A stretch of DNA of 64,000 nt, from positions 2,418,001 through 2,482,000 of the forward strand of contig OY970284.1 in the NCBI GenBank assembly GCA_963715895.1, read 5' to 3'. The first letter of the stretch is position 1. The number at the start of each line of letters is the position of its first letter. The notes beneath the pieces were generated by a model. That model saw nothing but the letters and a program-made list of their open reading frames with translations. It was not told the DNA's origin and searched no databases. Positions 43,592 to 53,200 of this stretch are shown here, piece after piece. Origin of the DNA: JADGNZ01 sp963715895. Its GTDB lineage: Bacteria; Acidobacteriota; Thermoanaerobaculia; Gp7-AA8. A program made the position numbers and the translations under genes.

Positions 43592-43669
43592 CTCACGCGG
43601 AGGCGCGGAGGCGCGGAGAGAAAGACATGATGAGTTCTCCTCTCCGCGTCTCCGCATCTCCGCGTGAAA
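43592..43669. repeat. Family E palindrome (cacgcggag...ctccgcgtg)
   Basis: CTCACGCGGAGGCGCGGAGG and its imperfect complement CTCCGCATCTCCGCGTGAA face each other across about 35 bp that include GACATGATGAG. Related copies lie at 55466-55536 and at the right edge of the window (63961-63991). Confidence 0.75.
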
Positions 43670-43679
43670 AATGCGTCCG

Positions 43680-43693
43680 GTGACACCCGTCAC
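43680..43693. promoter_or_regulatory. Candidate Crp/Fnr-type operator, acyl-CoA synthetase side
   Basis: GTGAC-ACCC-GTCAC is a perfect palindrome around a 4-base spacer, centred 74 bp upstream of ATG 43761. A CATACT box about 50 bp downstream of the centre is a possible -10 element. Confidence 0.5.
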
Positions 43694-43760
43694 ATGCCAT
43701 CGTGACTACCCTCGCCTCCCCGAAAGAGCGTACAAACATACTGTCCACTCGGAGGCAGTC

Positions 43761-46442
43761 ATGACCGCAGTCGCGTATCCCATGCAGTTCGAAGCCGATG
43801 TCGTTCTCCGGACGGGGCATACCTTGCACCTTCGTCCCGTCCGTCCCGATGACCGGGAGCGGCTGCTGGCGTTTTACGGCCACCTCTCGCCGGAAAGCCT
43901 GCACGCGCGGTTCTTCGACCTTTGCACGCCCGAGCGGGCCCTGACCTATTCACCTGCCGACGTCGACTACGACCGCGAATTCGGCGTGATCGGCGAGAAC
44001 CTCGACGGCATCGTGGCCGTGGCGCATTACTTCGCATCACGGCGCCGGCCGGATGTGGCGGAAGTCGCCTTCGCCATCGCCGACTCCGGGCAGGGCCGCG
44101 GCATAGGAACGAAACTGCTCGAGGTGCTCATCGCCGCGGCGCGGACGCACGGCATCCATCGCTTCGAGGCGGACGTGCTCTCGGACAACGAGCGCATGCT
44201 GGCCGTCTTCCTGGACATGGGCTTCGTCACCGATACCGAGCTCGATGAGGGAACCATTCATCTGTCGTTTCCGATCGCGGCGACAGCGCTGGCGGACGAG
44301 CGCGCCGCGGAGCGCTCGCAGACCGCGGCCGCCGCTTCGATGCGCGCCATCTTCGCGCCGCGCTCGATCGCCGTCATCGGCGCCAGCCGCCGGCATGGCC
44401 AGCTCGGGAACGAGATCGTCCGGAACCTTGTCGCCACCGGCTATCAGGGATCGCTGTTCGCGGTGAATCCGAACGCCGCCGACGTCGAGTCGGTGCCGGC
44501 CTTTCCGAGCATGGCCGCCATCAAAGACGAGGTCGAGTTGGCCATCATCGCGGTGCCGGCCGCGTTCGTGGAATCGGTGCTCGACGATTGCATCGCCAAG
44601 CATGTCAGCGCGGTGGTGGTCATCAGCGCCGGCTTCGGCGAGATCGGCCAGGAGGGGCGCGCCATCGAGCGGCGCCTGCTGGAAAAAGTCCGCGCCGCCG
44701 GCATGCGCATGGTCGGACCCAACTGCATGGGTGTCCTCAACACCGATCCCGAGGTGCGCATGCATGCCACGTTCGCCGCGGCCTTTCCGCCGACCGGCAA
44801 CGTGGCCATGTCGAGCCAGAGCGGGGCCCTCGGCCTGGCGGTTCTCGACTACGCGCGTTCGCTGCACATCGGCTTCTCGACCTTCGTCTCCGTCGGCAAC
44901 AAGGCCGACGTCTCCGGCAACGATCTCATTCAGTACTGGGCCGACGATCCGCGCACAGATGTAATCCTTCTCTACCTGGAGAGCTTCGGTAACCCGCGCA
45001 AGTTCGTGGAGATCGCGCGGCGGGTGGGCAGGCAGAAACCGATCGTGGCCGTGAAGGCGGGGCGGTCGGCGGGAGGCGCGCGCGCCGCGTCGTCCCACAC
45101 CGGGGCGCTCGCCTCCAGCGACGCCATCGTCGACGATCTCTTCCGGCAGTCGGGCGTGATCCGCACCGATACCCTCGAAGAGATGTTCGACGTGGCCTCG
45201 CTCCTGGCCAAGCAGCCGCTTCCGAAAGGGAACCGCGTGGCCATCGTGACGAATGCCGGCGGACCGGGGATCCTGGCTGCCGATGCCTGCGACGCCAACG
45301 GCCTGGCACTGGCGCAATTGAGTGTGACTACGACAGACCAGCTCCGCGCGCTTCTCCCCTCCGCCGCGAGCGTCGGCAATCCGATCGACATGATTGCCTC
45401 GGCCACCGCCGATCAATATCGAGCTGCGCTGCGGCTGCTCCTGGCGGACCCCGAGGTCGATTCGGTCATCGCCATCTACATCCCGGTGCTGGCAACGGAA
45501 GCAGCCGCGGTGGCGGCGGCGATCCAGGGCTGCGCGAAAGAGACGGAGGGGAAGACGCTGCTGGCTACGTTCATGGGAACAGCCGGCACGCCGATGCCGC
45601 TCGATCCTGTCCCGGCGTTTCCTTTTCCGGAGCGCGCCGTGCAGGCGTTGGCCGCGGCGACGCACTATGCCGAGTGGCGGAGGACGCCGGTCGGGACCGC
45701 GGTCCGGTTCAACGACATCGACCCCATCCGCCTTCGCGCGATCGTCGATGCCGCGCTCGAGCGCGGCGGCGGCTGGCTCGATCCGATGGACGTCGCCGCC
45801 GTGTTGAACGCAACCGGTATCGATGCGCCGGCCATCGCTCTCGCTCGCAGCGCGGACGAAGCGATGGAAGCGGCGATCTGTATCGGCTTCCCTGTGGCGC
45901 TGAAGGCATACGGTCCCGAGCTGCTGCACAAGAGCGAAGTCGGCGGCGTGAAGCTGTCGCTCCGCGACGAATCGGCCGTCTGCTCCGCGTACGAGGAGCT
46001 GGCCTCCTCCCTCGGCGGCCTGATGACCGGCGCGGTCATTCAGGCGATGGCGCCGGACGGGGTGGAAATGATGATCGGCGTGACGCTCGACCCGGCCTTC
46101 GGCCCCGTCATCGCCGCCGGCGCCGGCGGAACCCTGGTCGAGCTCATGGACGACGTCGCCTTCCGGCTTCTCCCGCTGACCGATGCCGATCCGGAGGCCA
46201 TGCTCACCGGCCTGCGCTGCATGAAATTGCTCCGCGGCTTCCGCGGTGCAAAGCCGTCGGACATCCCGGCTCTGCACAACGCCATCCTCCGCGTGTCGTC
46301 GTTGGTGGAGATCTGTCCCGAGATCCGGGAGCTCGACCTGAACCCGATCAAAGTCCGCGACTCGGGCACGTTGACGGTCGACGCGCGGATCCGCGTGGAA
46401 ACGCCGGTCCGAACGCAGCCGTCACTGCGGATTGCGTATTGA
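43761..46442 (+). CDS. GNAT acetyltransferase fused to ADP-forming acyl-CoA synthetase
   Basis: 893 residues from ATG 43761 after GGAGG. An N-terminal GNAT domain (about 1-175; LRPVRPDDRERLLAFY, and the acetyl-CoA loop DSGQGRGIGTKLLEVL near 112-127) is followed by a CoA-binding Rossmann domain (SIAVIGASRRHGQLGNEI, near 205). Next is the succinyl-CoA ligase-like domain (SQSGALGLAVLDYA), then a C-terminal ATP-grasp domain (FPVALKAYGPELLHKSEVGGVKL, near 715). This is the bifunctional Pat/AcdA-type architecture: either lysine acetylation of metabolic enzymes or ADP-forming acetate production with ATP gain. The phospho-histidine of the ligase part was not assigned. Confidence 0.9.
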   Translation: MTAVAYPMQFEADVVLRTGHTLHLRPVRPDDRERLLAFYGHLSPESLHARFFDLCTPERALTYSPADVDYDREFGVIGENLDGIVAVAHYFASRRRPDVAEVAFAIADSGQGRGIGTKLLEVLIAAARTHGIHRFEADVLSDNERMLAVFLDMGFVTDTELDEGTIHLSFPIAATALADERAAERSQTAAAASMRAIFAPRSIAVIGASRRHGQLGNEIVRNLVATGYQGSLFAVNPNAADVESVPAFPSMAAIKDEVELAIIAVPAAFVESVLDDCIAKHVSAVVVISAGFGEIGQEGRAIERRLLEKVRAAGMRMVGPNCMGVLNTDPEVRMHATFAAAFPPTGNVAMSSQSGALGLAVLDYARSLHIGFSTFVSVGNKADVSGNDLIQYWADDPRTDVILLYLESFGNPRKFVEIARRVGRQKPIVAVKAGRSAGGARAASSHTGALASSDAIVDDLFRQSGVIRTDTLEEMFDVASLLAKQPLPKGNRVAIVTNAGGPGILAADACDANGLALAQLSVTTTDQLRALLPSAASVGNPIDMIASATADQYRAALRLLLADPEVDSVIAIYIPVLATEAAAVAAAIQGCAKETEGKTLLATFMGTAGTPMPLDPVPAFPFPERAVQALAAATHYAEWRRTPVGTAVRFNDIDPIRLRAIVDAALERGGGWLDPMDVAAVLNATGIDAPAIALARSADEAMEAAICIGFPVALKAYGPELLHKSEVGGVKLSLRDESAVCSAYEELASSLGGLMTGAVIQAMAPDGVEMMIGVTLDPAFGPVIAAGAGGTLVELMDDVAFRLLPLTDADPEAMLTGLRCMKLLRGFRGAKPSDIPALHNAILRVSSLVEICPEIRELDLNPIKVRDSGTLTVDARIRVETPVRTQPSLRIAY

Positions 46443-46569
46443 TCGTCAACGCACTTCACCTTACGCGCTCTCCTCGGCGGCCTCTCGCCGGCTAGTGATG
46501 CCTGTGAAGCGACGCCCGGGGGCGTTCAGGTCATTCGCGCTTGGGATCACGCCACTCCCGAAGGCCTTC

Positions 46570-46850
46570 AAGATCACACGCGCGTGAGATTTGCGACTCG
46601 CGACGGTATTCAAGATCACACGCGCATGAGATTTGGGACTCGCGACGGTATTCAAGATCACACGTGCATGAGACTTGGGACCCGCGACGGCCTTCAAGAT
46701 CACCCGCGCATGAGATTTGGGATCAGGGATCGCCTCGAGGTCATGCGTGTCTGATATTTGTCCCCATGCGATCTGGCCTCGAGGTCATGCGTGTTTGATA
46801 TTTGCCCCCATGCGATGTGGACTGAGGTCTTACGCATCTGATATTGACCC
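46570..46850. repeat. 42- to 44-bp tandem array, seven units in two sub-types
   Basis: Four units with AAGATCACACGCGCATGAG start at 46570, 46612, 46654 and 46696, a period of exactly 42. They pass into three units with GAGGTCATGCGTGT...GATATTTG starting near 46737, 46781 and 46824 (period 43-44). The second type looks like a diverged form of the first (CATG and GATATTTG/GAGATTTGG in the same places). No convincing coding content. It lies between the acyl-CoA synthetase and the DUF11 gene. Confidence 0.85.
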
Positions 46851-46986
46851 CCGCGTGGTAGCCGTCACCTGTTCAGAATTCGTATGGATGCGGCGTTGCC
46901 GTTTCCTAAAGGCAGCCAACTGCCTCTGGAAGGCAGGCAACTCTGGAGATTGGACGTTTGCGACGCCGCATTAGCGGCTCAAGAGG

Positions 46987-47165
46987 GTAGCCAGGGGTGC
47001 GAGCGTTTTTTGCGAGCACCCCTGGAACCCGATGCGATCTGAAATCGTGACGCGTCAGCGGCACCGGATGGAGTCCCCGGTTACTCCAGTGCCGCTAACG
47101 CGGCACCAAACCATGCATCTCTTCACCAGGGGTGCTCGCAAAAAACGCTCGCACCCCTGGCTACC
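46987..47165. repeat. Facing pair of hairpins with CCAGGGGTGC arms
   Basis: GGTAGCCAGGGGTGCGAGCG, then TTTTTTGCGAGCACCCCTGG, at 46987-47025 is repeated as its reverse complement at 47126-47165. Each half is itself a hairpin (CCAGGGGTGC/GCACCCCTGG), and the whole 179 bp folds as one long inverted repeat. GCCGCTAACGCGGC motifs lie in and just after it. Confidence 0.8.
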
Positions 47166-47191
47166 GTCTTGTTGCCGCTAACGCGGCGAAT

Positions 47192-47217
47192 AGAGCGGCG
47201 GCTCGCACCGCCGCTCT
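47192..47217 (-). terminator. Probable terminator of the DUF11 gene
   Basis: AGAGCGGCGG and CCGCCGCTCT form a perfect 10-bp stem with a 6-base loop, ending 14 bp beyond the DUF11 stop codon. The downstream tract on the minus strand is ATTCG, so it is a strong hairpin with a weak T run. Confidence 0.55.
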
Positions 47218-47230
47218 TCCTTCGATTCCA

Positions 47231-50200
47231 TCAACCTCTTGGCCGGATGGCGATGGCGGCGGCGATGGCGAGGGTGAGCGCCAGAAGCATCAATGCGTAG
47301 CCGCTCATCGCCGGCACCTCTTCGAGCAGGACGACCGGGGCGGTCGACGAGTTGTTGGCGGGCACCGGATCTGTTTCGTTGCCCGAGACGGTGGCGGTAT
47401 TGGTCATCGTTCCGGCCACGTGGCCGGTTCCGTGGATGACGATGGTGGCGGTGGCGCCGTTGGGGATCGTGCCGAGGTTGCAGGTGACGGTTGTCGTCCC
47501 GCTGCAGGAGCCCTGCGTCGGGGTGGCGGTCGCCAGCGTGAAGTTGGCCGGGAGGGGATCGGTGACTACGACGCCGGTGGCAGTGCTGGGGCCGTGGTTG
47601 GTGACGACGAGCGTGTAGTCGAACTGCGACTGCTCGAGCAGCGGAGTCGGTGCCGTCTTGACGATTCCGAGGTCGGCCGATGGTGTGCCGGTCGTGCCGC
47701 CGTTGCCGGTGTTGTCGGTGTTGTTCGCCGGGTTTGGATCGGGCTCGGTCGCTGAGGCGGTGGCGCTGTTGTCGAATGCACCGGCGGCGGTGATCGTGGC
47801 TGTAACGGTGATGGTGACGTTGGCACCCGAGGCAAGGCTGGCGATGGTGCAGGGAAGGGCCGCGCAGCCGCCGCCGGTGACGTTGGTAATGGTCAGGTTC
47901 GTCGGCGTGTCGGTGACCTGGACGTTCGTGGCCGTGGACGGTCCGGCGTTGGCAACGACGATCGTGTAGCTGATGGTCTGGCCACTGGTAAAGGGACCCG
48001 TCGTCGTCAGCGTCTTGACCAGGGAGACGTCGGCCGATGCCGCGGCGGTACCGCCGTTGCCAGTATTGTCGGTGTTGTTGCCGCTGTTGGGATCGGGCTC
48101 GGTGGCGGAGACGGTGGCGGTGTTGTCGAACGAGCCGGCTGCGTTGATCGTTGCGGTGACGTTGATGGTGACGTTGGCGCCCGAGGCGAGGCTGGCGATG
48201 GTGCAGGGCAGAGCGGCGCAGCCGCCGCCGCTGACGTTGGTGATGGTCATGTGCGTCGGGGTGTCGGTGACCTGGACGTTCGTGGCGGTGGACGGTCCGG
48301 CGTTGGCGACAACGATCGTGTAGCTGATGGTCTGGCCGACGGTGAAGGGACCGGCGGTCGTCAGCGTCTTCACCACGGAAACGTCGGCGGAGGCGCCGGT
48401 GACACCGCCGTTGCCGGTGTTGTCGGTGTTATTGCCCGGATTCGGATCAGGCTCCGTCGCCGACACCGTGGCGCTGTTGTCGAACGCGCCGACGGTAGTG
48501 ATCGTGGCGGTGACGTTGATGGTTACGTTGGCGCCCGAGGCCAGGCTGGCGATCGTGCAGGGGAGAGCGGCGCAGCCGCCACCGCTGACGGTGTTGATGG
48601 TCATGTTCGTCGGCGTATCGGTGACCTGTATGTTCGTGGCGGTGGACGGTCCGGCGTTGGCGACGACGATGGTGTAGCTGATGGTTTGGCCGGCGGTGAA
48701 GGGGCCGGAAGTCGTCAGCGTCTTGACGACGGAGACGTCGGCGGACAAGGTCGCCGTGCCGCCGTTGCCTGTGCTGTCGGTGTTGTTGTTCGTGTTCGGA
48801 TCGAACTCCGTTGCCGAGACCGTCGATGTGTTGTCGAACGAGCCGGCGGCGGTGATCGTGGCCGTGACGTTGATGGTGACGTTCGCTCCGGAGGCCAGGC
48901 TGGCGATGGTGCACGGCAGCGCGGCACAACCGCCGCCGCTGACGTTGGTGATGGTCATGTTCGACGGTGTGTCGGTGACCTGAACGTTGGTCGCGGTCGA
49001 CGGACCGGCGTTGGCGACCACGATCGTGTAGCTGATCGACTGGCCTGCGTTGAAGGGGCCGGCGGTGGTCAGCGTCTTGACGACCGAGACGTCGGCCGAG
49101 GCGACGGCGGTGCCGCCGTTGCCGGTGCTGTCGGTGTTGTTGGCGAGGTTCGGATCGGGCTCGGTCGCCGACACGGTAGAGCTGTTGTCGAAGGCACCGA
49201 CGGCGGTGATCGTGGCGGTGACGTTGATCGTCGTATTGGCGCCCGAGGCCAGGCTGGCGATGGTGCAGGGGAGTGCGGCGCAACCGCTGCCGCTGACGCT
49301 GGTGATGTTCAGGTTCGTTGGCGTGTCGGTGACCTGCACGTTGGTCGCCGTCGACGGTCCGGCGTTGGCCACGACGAGCGTGTAGCTGATCGACTGGCCG
49401 AGCGCGTATGGCCCGGAGGTCACCAGGGTCTTGACGACCGACACGTCGGCGGAGGCCAGGGCGGTGCCGCCGTTGCCGGTGTTGTCGGTGTTGTTGCCGA
49501 TGTTCGGATCGGGCTCCGTCGCGGAGACGGTGGCGCTGTTGTTGAACGCCCCGGAGGCGTTGATCGTTGCCGTGACGGTGATGGTGACGTTGGCCCCCGA
49601 GGCCAGGCTGGCGATGGTGCAAGGGAGTGCCGCGCATCCGCCGCCGTTGACGTTTGTGATGGTCAGGTTCGTCGGTGTGTCGGTGACCTGCACGTTGGTG
49701 GCCGTCGACGGACCGGCGTTGGCCACGACGAGCGAGAAGGTGATCGACTCGGTTTCCGTGAACGGCCCGCTGGTGGTCAGCGTCTTGACCACGGAGACGT
49801 CGGCCGAGGCGGCGGCGGTGCCGCCGTTGCCGGTGCTGTCGGTATTGTTCGACGGATCGGGATCGGGCTCCGTGGCCGACACGGTAGCGGTGTTGTCGAA
49901 CGAGCCGACGGCTGTGATGGTGGCGGTGACGTTGATGGTCGTGTTGGCGCCCGAGGCCAGGCTGGCGATGGTGCAAGGGAGTGCGGCGCAACCGCTGCCG
50001 CTGACGCTGGTGATGGAGAGGTTCGACGGTGTGTCGGTAACCTGCACGTTGGTGGCCGTCGAGGGGCCGGCATTGGCGACGACGATCGTGTAGCTGATCG
50101 TTTCGCCGACGGTGAACGGTCCCGCGGTGTCGAGGGTCTTGTCGACCGATACGTCGGCCGAGGCGCCGGTGATGCCGCCGTTGCCCGTGTTGTCGGTGTT

Positions 50201-53200
50201 GTTGCCGGGATTCGGATCGGGCTGCGTTGCCGACACCGTGGCGCTGTTGTCGAAGGCGCCGGGGGAATTGATCGTGGCGGTGACGGTGATGGTGGCGTTC
50301 CCACCCGCGGCCAGGCTGGCGATGGTGCAGGGGAGGGCCGCGCAGCCGCCGCCGGTAACGTTGGTGATGGTTTCGTTCGTCGGCGTGTCGGTGACCTGGA
50401 CGTTGGTCGCGGTGGCCGGACCGGCGTTCGCTACGAAGATGGTGTAGGTGATCGACTGGCCGGAGGTGAAGGGGCCGCTGGTGGTCAGCGTCTTGACCAC
50501 GGAGACGTCGGCCGCGGTGGCCAGGATGACCGTCGTGCTGTCGCTGTTCGAATTGACACCCTGCACGGTGGCAGTGGCGGTGTTCGTCACGGAAGCGTTG
50601 GCGATGTCGGTGCCGGTGATGATGTAGGCCGCCGTGCAGGTGATCGACTCGCCGGGATCGAGGAAGTTGTCGAGATCGCCGACCGTCGAGACGGCCGGGC
50701 AGGTCACGGTGGCCTTGTTGTCGGCGACGGTGACCGGACCCTGGAGCGGTGCGGAGCCGCTGTTCGTCACCAGGTAGTTGTAGTGAATGGTATCGCCGGG
50801 GTTGAGGTAGGTCGTCTCGACGGAGGTCTTGTCGAGCGTCAGGCCGGTGGTGGCGTAGGTGGCGGAGGAGTTGGCGGAGTCGTGCGGCGTTCCGCTGAAC
50901 GTTCCGGTGGCGTGGGCCGTGTTCGTGTGCGATCCGGGTGTGATCGCCACCGGGCCGGCCACGCAGGTGATGATGTGGTTGTCGTTGGCCGCCACGGCCA
51001 CGGGAAGGGTGACCGAGGCGAATCCGGCGTTGCACCCCGAGACGTCGATGGTGTCGTCGGTGATGCTGATCGGGCTTAGCGGAACGTCGCCGGTGTTCTC
51101 CACGGTGAAGCGGTAGAAGACCGGGCCGGAGCTGAGCGGGAGGAAGATCGACCAGGGGCCGCTGGCGCTCGCGCTGATCTGTTTGAGCAGTGAAATGGAA
51201 GGATGGGGCGTGCCGGCGTCGAGCGATCCGCTGGCGGTGTTCCCATTCACGGTGGCGGCGTTGATGATGTACGAGACGTTGCCGCTGGTGTTGTTATAGG
51301 TCCCGACCGCGGGGACGGTGACCTGAAGGCTGACGGTGCAGATGCCCCCGCCGGCGATCGTTCCGCCGGAGAACGAGATCGAGCCGGCGCCGGTGACCGG
51401 CGAGAAGCTGGGAGCGCCGCATCCGGACGTCGCCGGCGACGGCGACGGTCCCACCGTCATCGCTCCGGGAGATGTGGGGAAGGTGTCGGCGAAGGCGACG
51501 CCGCTGATGGCGTCGTTCTGATTGGGATTGGTGATGGTGAAGGTCAGGATCGACGTCCCGCCGGCCAGGATCGGCGTCGGATTGAATCCCTTGGCGATGA
51601 CCGGCGGGACGAGCGCGGTCAGGGTTGCGCTGCCGACGCTGCTGATGTTCGTCCCGCTCTCGGTCGTCGAGAGGGTGCCGCTGACGTTGCCGTGCGGTCC
51701 GGCGCTCGTAGCGGTGACGTGGACGCTGACGGTGCACGAGCCGCTGGCGGGGATGGTGCCGCCGCTGAACGTCAGCGACGTTGCCGCGGCTGCCGGTGCC
51801 CAAGTACCGCCGCAAGTCGTGCTGGCAGTCGGCGTAGCCGCGACCTGCACACCCGAGGGGAGCGAGTCGGTGAACGCGGCGCCGGTGAGCGCGGCCGTGT
51901 TCGTATTGGTGAGCGTGAACGTCAGCGTCGAGACTCCGCCGGCCGCCACCGGATTCGGCGAGAAGGCCTTGGCGATGGTCGGTTGAACCGCGGCCTTGCA
52001 GCCGGTGAAGGTGACGTTGTCGATGTTGCTGTCGGAGCCTGCGTTGGTGTTGCCGGAGTTGTACGGATAGATGCGGAAGAAGGTGAGACCCGACGAATTG
52101 AGGCCGCTGTTGACGGTGATCGGGCCGAAGGATTGCCAGGTGTTCGTCGACGTGATGGCGGTGGCGCTGTTGAAGATCGACGCCGCTGGCTCGCTCGTGC
52201 CGGCGCCCTTCGTCGTCGTGCCGAAGAAGACGGCCAGTCCCTTCGGGCCGTTCGGTGTCTTTTCCAGCGCGTCGAAGTTGAGCGTGACGCTCGATACGCC
52301 CGTCGTGTTGATGGCGAACTCGTAGTAGTCGTCGTTCGCCGTGACCAGCGTGGTGCCGGTGGTGATGGCCCCGTTCGATCCCCACGACGAGGTGCCGTCA
52401 GCAGTCGTCGAGCTGTTCGTCGCCTGGATGGTCGGGTTCGACAGACCGGGGCCGGGCTCGGCCTGCGCGGTGCCGACGTTGTTCGTCGACGGTGCCGGCG
52501 AGGTGAGCGTGAAGCCGGTCGGGAACGTCCACTTGGCCAGCGTCAGACCGCAGAGCCCCGTTCCCGGAGGCGGCGCGGTGTTGACCGTCAGCGTCGCCGT
52601 GGCGTTGTGGCCGGTGTCGGTGGTGTCGATGAAAAGGTGATTGGTGGTATTGACCAGCGATCCGGTCGCGCTCGGGGTGACGTTGACCTTGATCACGCAG
52701 TTGCTGTTGGCCGCGAGCGTGCCGTTGGAGAACGAGATCGAGCTCGATCCGGCGGTGGCGGTGAGCGTCGGCGCGCCGCATCCGCTGGTCGTCGCTCCAG
52801 CCGGATTGGCAACGAGGAGGTTCGCCGGAAGGTTGTCGACGAAGTTGTAGCCGCCCACCGTGCCGCCGTTCGGATTCGTGAGCGTGATCGTGAGCGCGGA
52901 GACGCCGTTCAGCGACGTGGGGTTGGGGCTGAAGCTCTTGGCGATCGTGGCCGAGGTCGGATCGATGACGTTCGCGATCCGGGCGCCGGTGGTGAAGTCG
53001 CCGTTGTAGTGGTAGCTGCTGCCGGAGAAGTCGTAGAGCAGCGTATTGAGGGGCTGGCTGGTGCCGCCGCCGCTCACGACCTTGATCGTGTACGTGGTGA
53101 CGACGTTGTTGCCGCCGGCCTTGAAGTCGCCGCCGACACAGGAGCGGTAGTTGGGGCTGTTGGGATCGTTCTCCCAGAGGCAGGAATCGGCGTAGAGCTT

